A DNA stretch of 64,000 nt from Symsagittifera roscoffensis (GCF_963678635.1 NC_087067.1:49592233-49656232); one strand, 5' to 3'; shown: positions 44,880 to 58,886, counted from the stretch's first letter. A program made the numbers and translations. Notes: generated from the letters alone by a model not told the origin.

Positions 44880-47703
44880 AATTCGCAAATTGAATCACAG
44901 GTGGAATACTTTCAATCGGCATCTTACGGAGAAGAATTAAGTCAATCAAAAGCAAATATTCCGAATATTTTATCACTTTGGAAAAACAAGACCACTCTTA
45001 CCACTCTGGAGCACTGAAAGATCTGACCTTGTCAATTTTTATTTGTAATTTTTTCATTTTCTCAATGTCATTTTTCATTATTTCAATGTGATTTTTTGCA
45101 TATGCCTCCCGCAATACAAGTAGATGTTTTTTTCATCTGCTAGCACGTCATTTGGACAAACTAGGTTGTCTCGAAACAGTTTGAATTGACTATTCTGAAA
45201 AACCGACCCGGGTTGGCCGACCTAAAAATTCTCTTATGTCTTGTAAATTGTGTATCAAAATTCCCGCATCTATTTTCCCGAAGTTTCTTATATTGCAATG
45301 AAAATTGGAAAAAAGAAGGTAACAAATGCTAAACATATTTTATCGTGTTTCCATGTCGTAATTGCGGATAAAAATCAGGTTTGAATTTTTTAATCAAATT
45401 TATACAGGCAAAACTTTTTAGATTGTACTTAAAATACATGCATTTGGAACAACAAATTCTGAAATAAACACTTTAAAAATAAAATCTCTTTGCTGCCCAA
45501 ATTTAGCGCTTCAGGTACTCGCACTCAGCGAAAAAAGTAATAATAAAAATAGCTAATTGTGGTCTTTTCTTTAAATCTCCAAAAAAAAAAACAGATCAAT
45601 AACAGATCAAAATTATAACAGATCAAATTTGCTTAAAATTTTACTTTTGTTTTGAAGTTTTCAAATCCGTTTTTAATCCACTATAATCGATTTAGGGCAT
45701 TTAAAGACGATTTGGGGCATTTCAATTAATTTTTGTTCAGGATACAAACTTTATTTAGAAAATTTTAAATTATTTTTTAGTTTGATGATTAGTTCGATGA
45801 TTAGAGTTATTTTTCAACTGCTGCCGGGTTCTTTCAATTGATATGAAGGAGTCTCTATGAAACTTTTGTTTCGTGGTAACAATTTGTACTTAGATGAACT
45901 TAAATAGTTTCCTATTTAGTATAATCGATCTCAAAAATTGTAATCATTTATCTTTGCTTATATTCTCGTTTCTTGAAAATTGTTATTAAAAAGTATCATA
46001 AGTTTTAAATTGGCATTTATAGTGGAAAAGATTTTTTTGTAAGATTACAATTATAGTTGTGCTTAGTCGATTGTTTTCTCTCAACACTGAGTGCGGGTAT
46101 TTAGTGTAAAAATTCTTATAATCATCAAACTACTCACTAACTGCAAAACATTTGTGGCTACAATTAACTCTCTTCGATTATGCAAATTGTTAATATTGGC
46201 ATAATTCATTTTGTACTCTGCGTCAGTGAAGAGATTTAAAAATGTATTTGTAAAAATATCCTGTCTCAAAACTTAAATTTAGGAAAAGGTATGTTTTTTG
46301 TAACAACCTTTAAGCTTAAATTTGCAAAAAGTTGTAAGACTCTTATGAGATTTTTTTCAATATAGCAATTTTTAATCAACCCGATCAACGCGGGTTACAT
46401 ATAATTTTTTTCTACGTAACGCACATCAATAATTCCTGACATGACAAACAAACAAATTTTATACCCTCGTAAATTTGCAAAAATGACGGCAGGTGAAATT
46501 ACTTTTTTAAAACTTTTATTTGACTAAATAACCTAAATGATAGCTTCAAATTTCTAGCCAAATGCGAATCATTCTCATTTATCATGAAACTGTTTAAGCG
46601 TTGATGAAAGTAATTCAAAGTCTCATATAGGTCGCGATGATTTTTTTTTTTCGTTTTTTTTTCAGAAAAAAACCTAAAATTTCAGGCTCAAATTTATTTT
46701 TTCGCGGTTTGACTTTTGACTTATTTTTCAGTTCAGCTCTTTTCTTTTTTTTAGAAGGAAAACAGAAAACTTATCGACTTCTATTTTCTTAAACAGAGTT
46801 TAATTTTAAGATTTTCCAGCGAAATAAAAAAAAATAAGGCTCTATCCAGTTTTCTCAAATTGGATTGTTTTTATCAAAAAAATGCCTAAATAATTTGTTG
46901 TAGAAATTCAAAAAGCTTTAAGGCTATCTAATTGTTTTTGAGAATTTCAAAAGTTAATTTGTTTTTTGTTGTTTTTTGTTTAAATTTTTTTTTGCTTGCT
47001 TGCGGTCATTGACTCTTTTCCAACTGCCTGTTGACTATGTTCAGTTTTAAAGTTGGAAAAGAAATAGATAGTTCTACGTTAGATTATTTTTACAAAATTT
47101 CTACCCAAATTAGAAGCTTTTGTTCAATTTGGGAGGATCTATCTTAAAGCTGTTATTACCGGTTACCACGATTCTCTGAAAAACAAGAGATTGGAGGTTC
47201 GAACTCTCCCAGGACTTTTTTTCTGGCTAAAAATAGCTAGATTTAGAATATTTCTGACCAGTATTCAAAGAAAAACAAAGTGTTCAAAGGAAAACCGTAC
47301 TGTTTAAACACTCCATAAAAAATTTCTGGCCGAAATTATGATAGGAAATTAAATTCTTCTCGTCAGAAATGAAAAGCTTGATAGGTACCGAGCTAAGCAC
47401 ATGCACATATTGCCTTCGCCAGTGCATGTTGATTTGCGTTATCTAAGGCGCTTCTTTTCGTTTAAGCTTTTTTTCAACTCGTTTGACAAACTGCAAATTA
47501 TATGCGCCCGAAAGTTTGATTTTGCAGCTGATTAACTTACTATCATTCAAATATTCAAATTAATTCCAACCAAACTTATCTTTAAACGAGAAATTGTTTT
47601 GACGAGTGCTGTATTGCTGTAAACTCTTATTTGCATTGTTGTCCTTATCTCATAATCAACTCAAAAAATGAATTTTGTTTGTTCTAAATTGATTGAATGA
47701 AAA
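44880..47703. other. Noncoding stretch with one tRNA-like remnant
   Basis: AT-rich, with long T and A runs. No exon or transposon recognised. At about 47190-47217 a B-box-like GGTTCGAACTC is followed by a seven-T run, as at the 3' end of a tRNA gene, but no pairing 5' half was found, so it is at most a tRNA or SINE remnant. Confidence 0.5.
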
Positions 47704-48297
47704 ATGACCAAGACTGAAGAAAAAAACGGAGTGGAATGCAAGTTATGGACCTTTTGCCTCACTCACGTCTTGGTGTCCACGTATTGTTTCAAACATTGTC
47801 GGCAAACGACTGAATTTGTCAAACGTCGGATACCTCTCGCTACACTCTTTATAATCGCAATACTCCTTTTTTCGATACCGAAAGGGTTTCCAGATGAAGC
47901 AAAGTTGCAACGACAACAAGAAAGGGATCCAAGCAAATTCCAAAAACATACAAGTCATTTTAAATACACTAAATATGCATTGAATTTGGTTTTTAGAAAA
48001 AAAAAACAAAGGTTTATGGTTTACTGGCTCCATTTAACATCCTTATCAACTAAAACATCCTTATCAAAGTTTGCCAAAAGTCCAACATTATACATCAAAA
48101 TTTTTGATATTCTGACAACTAAGCTTAAAAACATATTTCGGGTTTTGGTAACTATCCAGGCGCGCCCTCTCCTTTTTTTAATTCCAGAAAATCAATTTAG
48201 TTCAAATATATGGAGTAGCTTGAAATCCATCAGGGCGTTTACATTGTCGCGATCGCTAAAAAAAGGACCCACTCAGTATCCTCAATCCCACCATTAA
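47704..48297 (+). CDS. Hypothetical 197-residue open frame
   Basis: An ATG frame with one hydrophobic segment near residue 45 (IPLATLFIIAILLFSIPKGF), otherwise basic. No motif recognised and no splice or polyadenylation context that decides the matter. It is close to copy 2 but is not part of it. It may be chance in AT-rich DNA. Confidence 0.2.
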   Translation: MTKTEEKNGVECKLWTFCLTHVLVSTYCFKHCRQTTEFVKRRIPLATLFIIAILLFSIPKGFPDEAKLQRQQERDPSKFQKHTSHFKYTKYALNLVFRKKKQRFMVYWLHLTSLSTKTSLSKFAKSPTLYIKIFDILTTKLKNIFRVLVTIQARPLLFLIPENQFSSNIWSSLKSIRAFTLSRSLKKGPTQYPQSHH

Positions 48298-48525
48298 TCA
48301 ATAAAAATCAATACTGATTAAAAACCATAAAATGCATTGACAAAAACAAAAATATAGTTGGACAAAAGCAAACTGACTTTTAATTTAGATTCAACCAAAA
48401 CATTTAGGTTCACACAACGTAATGAAAATAAAAACATATTAATAAAAATGAACAAGGCAGACATTAAGCAAAAGTCCGTTTTCAAATAACTGGGCTTGTA
48501 TCTCGCTAGAAAAATGGAACTCAAA

Positions 48526-48936
48526 TGGAACCTGATCTAAACTATATTTTATGATTGGATAAATTAGATATTTTACCACTGTAAAGTATTTAATATTAAC
48601 CAATCATGATCCATCTAACTAACAACCCACTTATTTGTAAGTGCTGAAATTACTTGTAATTTCAGCAACAGAGAGATTTGAATTTAACTTAGAAATTAGT
48701 TGACTCTCCAAGAAGACTTCAGCAACCGCAATAAACCAGTATACCCTAGATCTATTGAGCCTAGCAGAGACTAGTTAAACAACCTGAGACTAGATAAGTA
48801 TAAGAGTAAGATTAGGATCGGTATTAGACTAAGAAGTTGCACGAATCTATCCGGCCGAAAATAAGATAGCGTGACGAGCAGACGGTGTACCCTATCCGAA
48901 ATTACTCTATGAGTTATACCCATCGGTCATAACTCA
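48526..48936 (+). repeat. 5' LTR of copy 2
   Basis: Starts TGGAACCTG and ends ATAACTCA, 411 bp. Differs from copy 1 at clustered sites, for example near its 3' end (ccatcggtcat against ccattgaagat in the same sense) and in the gactctccaagaaga block. The inverted repeat at 48641-48668 keeps 12 of 13 pairs. Confidence 0.93.
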
Positions 48937-48938
48937 TC

Positions 48939-48948
48939 TGGTGCGACC
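48939..48948 (+). other. tRNA primer binding site of copy 2
   Basis: TGGTGCGACC two bases after the LTR, identical to copy 1, and followed by the same cataagtctcgaac. Confidence 0.75.
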
Positions 48949-49024
48949 ATAAGTCTCGAACAAGACCTTAATAGCTTAGAATTAACCAAAAAATAGATTA
49001 GAATTTAGACAAAACATTTACAAA

Positions 49025-49258
49025 ATGTTATACGACGATAATTTAATCGAAATGTCTCTACGACTCAATAGATCAAAGCCAATATTCCGAACGATAAGAG
49101 AACTACCCGGAATTGCAAGAAGACCTCGAACCAGAGACGACATACGACAAAGTAGAAACATACCATATAGTTATATGGTAGTTCGGCAAAAGCCAACACA
49201 AACTTTTGTATTTAGAATACTACTAGCAATGAATTTAGATTTTCATTTGCAAACATAA
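49025..49258 (+). CDS. ORF L of copy 2, 77 residues
   Basis: Same length as in copy 1, with arginine-rich centre and identical last 15 residues. Differences include charge changes (SKP here, SEP there; QKPT here, QKPE there). The leader behind it (49259-50151) repeats the sense-strand motifs described for copy 1: tcgattcactatccaaccc (about 49694), tcgatttactattctccaaccc (about 49912) and tatacttttctctccaaccc (about 50026). Confidence 0.55.
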   Translation: MLYDDNLIEMSLRLNRSKPIFRTIRELPGIARRPRTRDDIRQSRNIPYSYMVVRQKPTQTFVFRILLAMNLDFHLQT

Positions 49259-50151
49259 AATTTTGAAGTCAATCTTCAAAATCATTTCAGGCGCTAAACA
49301 AATATTAATATACAATAACGATTGATAAAAAGATCTCAGATCGTTTTCCTAAATTCTGCAGTAATATACAAAACATGTTTGAAAAATATTTATTGAAAAA
49401 TCAAAATAAAAATTAGTAGCATGACAATAAACGGTTAGTAATCATAAATCATCCTGTTGTTCCAGCTTCATCACCTAAACATAACTGCATTCATAAGCTC
49501 ACTAATATCATCAAAACACTAAATTTTTTCTTTACACAAATTTAAAATCAGATCATCAAGGCTTATCCTTGGATCTTAAATCATTTTCTACTTAATTAAA
49601 TTTAAAACTTGATCATCAAGGCTTATCCTTGGATCAAAAAGAACAACTTTGTTCTCCCCCACCCACTTAACTAGTGACTAACGACCTCAAACGTCGATTC
49701 ACTATCCAACCCTTTCTAAAAACCCAGGACTAATAGAAATTTTTAAACAAAACTAATCATTCAAATTAAGATAAACAGTGAAGAACTTCGGTTATTCATC
49801 CTTCACTTGATCCCCCCTCTTACCAGACCCAGGATAAATCTTAGACTTAGTAAGTTTAAAATAGTATCTAACGAACTACTCGCGTTCTAATTATACCTGA
49901 ACCTTGTGGATCGATTTACTATTCTCCAACCCTGAACACAATCACTACCCTTAAGTAAGATTAAGTAAGTTAACACCTTAGCTTATACTAGCCACGAGAA
50001 AGTAAAAAATCATTCTTCGGAATAGATATACTTTTCTCTCCAACCCTGAACAAATAGACCCAGGTTAAGCTAACCAAAAAATCGTAAGGACTAACAGTTT
50101 AAGCAAATAGAAATCATTTAACAACCTTTTGCACCCGTCATCCTAAACCTT

Positions 50152-50619
50152 ATGTCATTTAAAAACCTAGGAAATAAACAAACAATCGTTTTACACAATT
50201 GTGAAATAGATAACAAAAAATACGACCTTGTAATCACACCACACACACAAACAGTTGGATATATCAGAACAAAACGACAAACACTAAAAAGAAAAATAAT
50301 AACCAAACAAAGACAAATTACACGAAAAAGATTTTCCAAAAACCGCAACGCATTTTCAGAATCAGAAACCAACAGTTTAGACGAACTTTATAAATTAAAA
50401 GAATCTATAGATAAAAATTGCCCCATTCACGATCAATTATATTTTTCCGATTCAGAAACAACTTCAAATTCATCAAAAAGAGGAAAAAGAAGAATAAAAA
50501 AGCAATATAAACACAAACCAGTACATTTATACAATTGGAATCAACCAATTAGACACATTGATAATTACATATTAACAGTCATCAAACGAAAAAATGAGCT
50601 CAACACACACCCCAGGTGA
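50152..50619 (+). CDS. ORF A of copy 2, 155 residues
   Basis: Intact, about six residues different from copy 1, same 26-nt overlap with the Gag-Pol start at 50594. It stays open although the Gag-Pol next to it has collapsed. Confidence 0.8.
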   Translation: MSFKNLGNKQTIVLHNCEIDNKKYDLVITPHTQTVGYIRTKRQTLKRKIITKQRQITRKRFSKNRNAFSESETNSLDELYKLKESIDKNCPIHDQLYFSDSETTSNSSKRGKRRIKKQYKHKPVHLYNWNQPIRHIDNYILTVIKRKNELNTHPR

Positions 50620-53600
50620 AGAAAGTCCAGATGATGATGATATTTTCCCCTTTATAGTAGATGCAACCACTGATAGAGGACAGCATATATTTTGCAAAAA
50701 TTTACTTTTAAATTTATTTGAACCCGGAATCAGTCCATGTAAAACAGAGTTCCCAGATGTAAAAATCAAAAGACAAATTATCGATCACTATCTAAAAGAT
50801 ATATATAACCTAACACAACAATACGGAATCTACTCCATAGAGTTCAGTTCAACAAATCAGAATCACAGTAAATATATAATTCAAACAGACGACCTTGATT
50901 TAGGATTTTCAAAAGTATTCACAGAATATATAAAAAGTATCCAATATCATAACTCACAAAGAGCAAACTCCATATTCACTAATGAAGTTTTTGCAATAAT
51001 ATATAGTTATATCTCGATATTAGAAAACGATATCCAGATACCAAATGTCTCACCGACAGAAACATCTAAACATATAAGAGTACGACATGAAATCACACTA
51101 CTCTCTAGTTTTCTAAATATAATTAAAGAAAATTTCACGAAAGATGAAGTTTCACAACATACAAAACACGACTTACAAAAAATTTTGGCATGGTTCATAA
51201 TAGATTATTTCACACATAATATTGATTTAATTTCACAAGCAAGAAAAAATTTTAGACCCCAAAACCCCAACGATGATACTGCCATCACAGAACAATCAGA
51301 CTATGTTTGGGACCCCGAATGGTCTCATCCCGCATTTATAAACTTCCCACAATCAATCTCAAGTCAAGCAATAAGTACGATATCTTATGTAAGAGATTAT
51401 GTTAGAGTAATACCATTAACCATTGATGCAACACCATTAAACTATAATACATTTTTACCCGATATGCAAAATAATAGTTTAAACTCTACAGTCATACACA
51501 ATGAAAACCTCAATGGAACTAGGAATCTTACTCAACAAGATATCCAGACACCATCACACTTCATAAATGAAGAAATAGTACACACAACAACTACACAACA
51601 AAGTATTTCACCAATACGTCCAAATTTAACAACACCAAGAAATACAAACCCTTCACAAACACAAGTAACCTTACAATCAACCGTCAAACCTTCGGTTGCC
51701 CCAAAATAGTCACACATGGATCACCAAACATACAGACCCATGACAATACCGCCAAAAACACGCAAAACGTTCACTAGAAACAATTTTGCAGACCATAATT
51801 ATAATTACACACATCCATCAAAAACAAATTATCAACCACGAAAAAATTTTAGTAATTATACAAGATCTCGAGACTGGGATAACCCAATAGCACAACCTAA
51901 TTCAGTAAATTTCCAAACAAATTTACATCTTCCACAGGATCGTAGTGAAAATTACCCATTTTTCCAGCAAAATAAAAATAAAAAACAAACATCTTATCAA
52001 ATGGATTACTTATCCTCAGATGATGATTTCTTACAACCAGATATATTTGCACCCTATAATCAAGAATATCGTGGACAAGGAATACAGAAACCACATACAA
52101 ATCATAGAATTTTTTCTCCACAACCGATAGATACACAAAATCAACAACAAATTCAGCAACGAAACCCAATTAATACACAATCTTTTCAACCAATTCAGCA
52201 ACAAAACCCAATGACTGCACACTCGTACCAACCAACACAAATGCAAAATGAAATACCACTCCCATATTATCTTCAACAACACGAAATAACAAGAAATCAA
52301 CTTTCAAATTTTTCTCAAATGCCAAATGCAGCAGAATCATTACAAATGACAATGAATCCATACCTTATGGGTGGATCATCAATAACATCAAATAAACCTT
52401 TAATGGTATTCACAGGAACAGACCCTGAATATTCTGTAGAAGACTATTTAAATGCAGTAACAGCAAATTTGATTTTAAATATAGGACCTGAACCAATTAA
52501 TACGCCACTACATCAAAACTGGATACATCGACGCACAGCGTTGATACAAACAACTTTAGACGGCGCAGCCCAAAAATGGTTTTCAGTATTGCCTATAGAA
52601 ATAAAATCAAATTGGAAAAGGTTTACACAGGAATTTTCAAAAATGTTTGACTCCGAAAGAAACAAACAACAACAAAGAGTTTTATGTAATGAAATTCGAA
52701 GATTACCAAACGAAACCATCAAATAATTAGCAGTACGCATCGAAACACTAGTTCGAAAAGCATATTCATTAAATACACACGACTATAAAAACACAAAGAT
52801 GACAGAAATCTTAATGATGACCTTAACACCGCAATTAAGAAAAATAGCAATAAAAAAGAGAGCATCCCATCCTTCTTCAATTCGAGAACCCGATTTAGAT
52901 TTTCGAAAACTAGTAGACAAACTAGAACAAGCAGAAATCACAATGAAACTCGAAGAAACAGAAAATCTGAAATTACACTATGTTAACCGAATCGAAACAA
53001 ATACCACAAGTATAAACAACATACAGGAATCAGATACAGACCTCGTTGAAAAAATCACTGAAATACTCAATATTTACGAAAAACACCCAAACTTTAAAGG
53101 CAAACCATCCTTCAAAAAATGGTGTAATTATTGCCGACGATACGGACATAGTATTTCTGAATGTAGACAAAAACAGCAAGACAATCAAAATAAACCTCAA
53201 AAATATAAAGAACCAAATAAATCATTCTATCAATACATGAAAAAAGATCAAAATCTACCGAACAAAACTGTGTACAGCAACAACAGTTCAGGAAAACCAC
53301 TCCCGAACAATACAAATTATACAAGAAATCAATCACCACATAACTCAAGTTATAGAGGAAGATCACCAGAACGAAGAAATACACAATATTCATCACAAAA
53401 TCACTACAATAGACCAAATAGTCAAAATAACTACTCCCGATCAAATTCAAATACAACACGATTTGTTTCTAGATCTAATTCCCAATCAAGAAATAATTAG
53501 TATCCAAACAATCAATCACGAAATTCATCATATAATAGAAATAGAAACTATTCCAATAATCGAAATAGAAGCTATTCCAACAACCGAAACCAGAATTACC

Positions 53601-56600
53601 CGAACAATCGATCAAGGAATAACTCATATAATAGATCGAACTATAACAGACCGAACAATAATTACCAAAACAGATCACGAAATAATTCACAAAATCGACA
53701 TTCAAGTTATAATAATCGTTATAGAAATTATTCCCAATCACCACACAGGAATAATAACCATTATAATAATTCTAATAATCGCCATAGAAATAGTACACCT
53801 AAACATCAAAGGAATATAAATCAAGTACAATCAAATCCAGAAACAACATCAGACCCTCCAGGTATTGACGACACAATAAATGATACGTTACAACTCAATC
53901 AAATCAACTGTGAATCATCAGATTCAGAAAGTGAAACAGAAAACACTATCTCCATCAATATGATAGCAGTCGAAAATGACTATGAACCCATTATATATGA
54001 ACAACCTTTTTCATCACACATATATGAAAATCAATCAGAACTCCTTCACAATTATTATATTGAACCCATACATTCCACACCGACGACGCAAAAAACTAAT
54101 GAAACTAACACTACAAATCAACCCAATGAGAATGACAATACAAAATGCTTGATTACCAATCACATCTATCAAAACATACAAAAAGAACAACCCAAAGAAA
54201 AAATTTGGACAATACTTTTTCTTTTAGAAAGTCCAAGAAGCAAAGAATTTCAACCACCAGATCTTTTTAACAATGTTTAATTTCCAACATTCACAAATAA
54301 CACAAGACGAATTTGAAAAATTAGCCAAACAGCTAATTAAATATTCATCAGTCTATGCAACATCCAAATTTGATGTGGGCAAAATCAGCTCATCACTACA
54401 TCTCCCATTAAAACCAGACGCAGTTTTCAAAAAACAAAGAGCAAGTAAAGTACCAATTCATTTACACGATAAAGTGAACAGATTACTTGATATTTTAGAA
54501 CAATACAATATAATCTCACCAGTAAATAAAGAAGAACAACCAAAAGGTAACACATTTATCAACCCTGTTATCATTCTAGCTAAAGGAGAATCATTAAAAA
54601 TCGTTCTCGACGCTAGATACCTCAACTCACTCATAGATGAATCAAAGTGTAATTGGCCTATTGAACCAATACAAGTTATTTTAACAAAAATAAATGGAAA
54701 ATACTTTACAACCGCAGATATGAATAGTGCATATAATCAAATGCCATTAGATGAACAATCACGACGTTTAACACAATTTGTTATTGGAAACCAACAATAC
54801 GAATTCAACCGCTTATTCTATGGAATATCCATAGGACCAGCAGCATTTTCAGCTCTTATGAGCAAAATTTTTCGACCACTAATACTCAAGAAAAACGCAA
54901 TCACCTATTTAGACGATGTTTTTATGCAATCACAGACAAAAGAGGAAATGTTCAATGTTTTAGAACAATATCACCAAATACTTCAGAACGAAAATCTGAA
55001 GGCCGCCCCTGATAAATCACACTTCTTTTTGACAAGAGTAAAATTCTTAGGACATAACATAGAAAGAAAAACAATCACTCCATTAAAATCACGCATTGAC
55101 GCTATTCAGAAACTCCAACCACCAACAAACAAAAAGAAAATCCAAGAATTCCTTGGAATGTTGAATTTTTTAAGTAAATATGTCTATAAAATGCAATTAT
55201 ACCTAAGACCATTTTATAATATACTTAGACAACAAAATAATTTTGAATGGAACACAGAACATCAAGCACGATTTGAAGAAATTAAAAAACTTCTAACTGA
55301 ACAAATTTCAAACACAATTCCAGATTCAAATCAACCATTTTATGCAATGTGCGATGCTTCGAACTTTGGCATCGGCGCAGCATTATTACAATCACATAAT
55401 GGTACAAATAAAATGAACCTCATATCATCAAATTCTCGATTATTCACTCAAGCAGAGCTACGACTCTCAACTCTAATGAGAGAATGTACAGCCATAATAT
55501 ATACACTAACAGAATATGAATTTCTGATACTTGGATCAAAACATCCCACAGTTCTATTCACAGACCATAAACCAATCATCTTTCTTTTTACACAAAAGTC
55601 AAATCCAAACCACCGAGTTTATAGATTTCAATTAATTTTAATGAAATTCCCAAACTTACATATAGTTTGGACCGCAGGAAAAAATCTTGCATTACCAGAC
55701 ACATTAAGTCGAAATACACCACCTGAATTACTTACACGTAAAACCACAGTTGAAATACCCAAAAATATAAAATTCTACCTTGCAGAAAACGAAACATCAC
55801 CCCGACTAGAATGCAAATATGCAGTAAAAACTGACGTTGAACAATCACAGATAAACAATCTACAGCACTTCCCACTTTATTTCATATTCACAATGGATAA
55901 AAAATAACACGCAACAAAAAAGAGTAAAACAACATTCGCATAAAAAAGACCTTTTTCCACTAATTGAAAAAAAAAAACCTAACTGATAAAATAAATTTAT
56001 CAGGACCACAAACAAACGATTCAAAATACACAATAAATCAAGTTTTTGATCTCCATGATCCACTTGATACAATAACCTTATCTAAACTAGAAATTGAAAA
56101 CATATTTCTCCCCCCAACAGAAACAATTACAATTTCAACATTGAAACAATACCAAAATCTTGACCCAGTAATTAGACAACTAAAATCATGGCACAAATAT
56201 AAAACTAAACCCGTCAAGGCAGATACAACTATTTTAGGAAATAAAACACTCCTCCGATATTTTCGAAAATTCAATAATACAACAATTAACGAAAACACAG
56301 ACCTTCTAGAATACAAATTAAATGAATCTACAGTTCCCTGTCTCCCTCTAAGTATGATTCTCATAGCTTTTAATATTTCACATACACAAAATATTAAAGG
56401 ACACTCTGGATCAGAGAAAACATATTCAAATTTTATACAAAACTTTTATTTCCCAAATGCACCAATTTGGATAAAAGTACTATGCAATGACTGTATAGTA
56501 TGTCAACTAAATAAACCTTACCCAAATCAAAAACAAATAGCACAAAAACAAGATTTTAAAGGACAAAGTTTGTACTTTAACCATCGTATCTCATTTGATA

Positions 56601-57877
56601 CTAAGGGACCAATTTCACCCTCATCAGAAGGAAACTCCTACATCATGGTAATTGTTGACGCATTTACACATTATGTAGCACTTAACCCAGTACCACATTG
56701 TAACGCTTATTACGCTTACACAACACTCTATGAACACTGGATAGCCAAATTCGGACTACCAGAAATTTTAGTTACAGACAACGGTACAGAATTCATAAAT
56801 AATGAAATCATTACACTATGTCATTTATATAACATTAAACACAAACCACGTACATCTCACGCACCTTGGACAAACGGCTTAGTCGAAGGTATGAACCGTT
56901 CATTACAAGAATATCTCAGATGTATCATCAATGGAAATGATACAAGATACACCGAATGGTCAGCAGATGTAAAATTATTTCCCTTAGCATATAATTCACA
57001 AATTACGACAATTCTAGGAATGTCACCATATGAAATGGTTTTTAACCAAAAGCCACGCAAACCAATAATGTTTACAGCAAACTCTCATAAAAACGCACAA
57101 GGTTATTGTCAACCAAATAAAGACTCAATCTGTTATAACCTACCTTTACATACACACGGTGAAGATCATTTTCATCACCCACAAATTCTTAAACTAGCCT
57201 CCGGTACACACACCGAATGAATTTTAAACAGAGATAAAAAACACAATGAAATTTACCAAAAAGTAACAAAAAAGTTGTTACAAAGGCAAAACATTAATGA
57301 ACAAATAAATTCACGCTTTACACCAGCCTCCGATTTGAAAATTGGAACATTTGTTTTAATACCCAATTTCAATACTCAAAAAGGAATTTCTAAAAAATTA
57401 CAACCCCTTCGTAAAGGACCATACCAAATAATTGCAAAACCCACTGATGTCACATATAAAATCACCGACTCAGACAAAAAAGAAATCGTTCAACACCGAA
57501 ATAACCTATTACCTTATTATCCAAAAGAATACGCACTCCGCGAACTAACTCAATTATATTCTTTTACAGGTTTACAAGTTATTCAAAATGACCCACATAC
57601 GGAAAATACAACAAAGGAACAAAAAGATTTTCACCTCAAAAACCAAATAACAAAATCAACCACAACAAAAAACAATACAAAAAATCTAAATCAAAATACA
57701 TCTCAAAAAGAAAGAAAAAATAGAAAAATGACAGAACAAATAATACCCCAAGAACAAATCGACAAATCAGAACATAGAGAGTCTTCACGACTTAGAAATC
57801 AACCACGTAAAAATTATAAATTATTCATCCCACAATCTAAAATATTAAAGAAAGTTGAATTTCAAAAACAACTTTAA
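50594..57877 (+). pseudogene. gag-pol: Gag-Pol of copy 2, multiply broken
   Basis: Nonsense codons: TAG 51707-51709, TAA 52724-52726, TAG 53498-53500, TGA 57218-57220. A deletion with its junction near 54252-54256 (PPDL joined to the segment before MFNFQHS) removes about 300 codons including the aspartic protease and shifts the frame. RT and RNase H then read open from 54273 to 55907 with YLDD, CDASNFG and TDHKPI intact. A deletion of about 65 bp near 55881 and A-run indels up to 55970 separate this from the integrase (55964-57220), whose HHCC, TDNGTEF and GLVEGMN motifs are present. The GPY tail runs 57275-57877. Confidence 0.92.
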
Positions 57878-58470
57878 TTTTACATTTAATAATCTTTGCA
57901 CCTCTGAAACATTTTACACTTTCATTTTTCGAAATAACATGCTGACAAACACGCAGCGATTCTAGTTCAAAATTAGCCAATAGGATTCATCCAATCCGTC
58001 ACCTTCTCTAACTCTAACACAAACCAACTAGACGAATGATATTAAACTCCAGGCATATCTATAACTATAACTTTACGACCTCCAGGTCAAAAATAAGCAA
58101 ACCACTCCAACTTGACAACTAAAATAAATAACACCATAATATCATAACCCTCCCTTATCTAATAAACCAAAGATCAACAATATTTCCCCAACTCAGCCCT
58201 CAAATACCCCCCAAACAAATATGTTAAATTAGCCTAAAGTAAAAGAACGACCATTTTAATTAGCCTAAAGTATAAAAATCTCAAAAATACCCCAGATCAT
58301 TTGACAAATGAAAATAAAGACAAAGAAGACCTCCCGATCACCATAAAAATTGCCCCCAACAATTTTTCACAAAACTCAACCCACTTGTCAAAAAACCAAT
58401 AAATAATCCGACCACACTTGAAAATTGCCCCAAACAACAAAAAATTTTCGATCAAGAAGTCATTTCTTAA
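57878..58470 (+). other. Gap between Gag-Pol and ORF W, copy 2
   Basis: Aligns with 17680-18273 of copy 1. The motif tagcctaaagta occurs at about 58230 and 58261. No gene seen. Confidence 0.5.
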
Positions 58471-58701
58471 ATGCTCTTCTATCAAACAGTCACAAAAATT
58501 ATCACAAACCTCAAACAATTTTTTCCGATACTTGAAACTTTCATAATATTTCTTTTTGATATCCTTGAATCTTTTCCAATAATCTTTATCATTTTTTGTA
58601 ATATTTTTTTAATTTTCTACACTATATTCGAACTATTTCTCCAACTTTCAAAAACCCTTGATTATATCCACAGGTACGATTCATACAACTTGTCTAAATG
58701 A
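58471..58701 (+). CDS. ORF W of copy 2, 76 residues, hydrophobic
   Basis: Highly hydrophobic (FLFDILESF, IIFIIFCNIFLIFYTIFELF). Its stop and the ORF X start share ATGA at 58698-58701, an overlap suited to reinitiation. Copy 1 has lost this overlap through a 1-bp deletion. Membrane protein by composition, function unknown. Confidence 0.65.
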   Translation: MLFYQTVTKIITNLKQFFPILETFIIFLFDILESFPIIFIIFCNIFLIFYTIFELFLQLSKTLDYIHRYDSYNLSK

Positions 58702-58886
58702 TACGAACTATTTTCAGTAGAACTGATATTTTTCTACTATTTGTAATTTTCATAACATTTCTATCATCCCTCATTTTGACCATATGCAAATGTATAAAGA
58801 AAGCAATCCTCACATTTGCCCTAGCAACAATCCTTCTAATCCTTTTTTTAGAAGAATACTATAATAAACACAAACTTTTTCACTAA
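58698..58886 (+). CDS. ORF X of copy 2, 62 residues, two membrane spans
   Basis: MIRTIFSRTD, then two hydrophobic spans around CKCIKK. Ends at TAA 58884-58886. In this copy X and Y are in the same frame, separated only by that TAA, so readthrough would fuse them; in copy 1 they are in different frames. A good acceptor-like sequence (tttttttag, ending about 58849) lies inside the gene. Confidence 0.65.
   Translation: MIRTIFSRTDIFLLFVIFITFLSSLILTICKCIKKAILTFALATILLILFLEEYYNKHKLFH

Noticed and set aside
47150..47217. Possible tRNA gene ending in a T7 run
   Set aside because: Only the T arm and terminator look right; no matching acceptor or D arm upstream.
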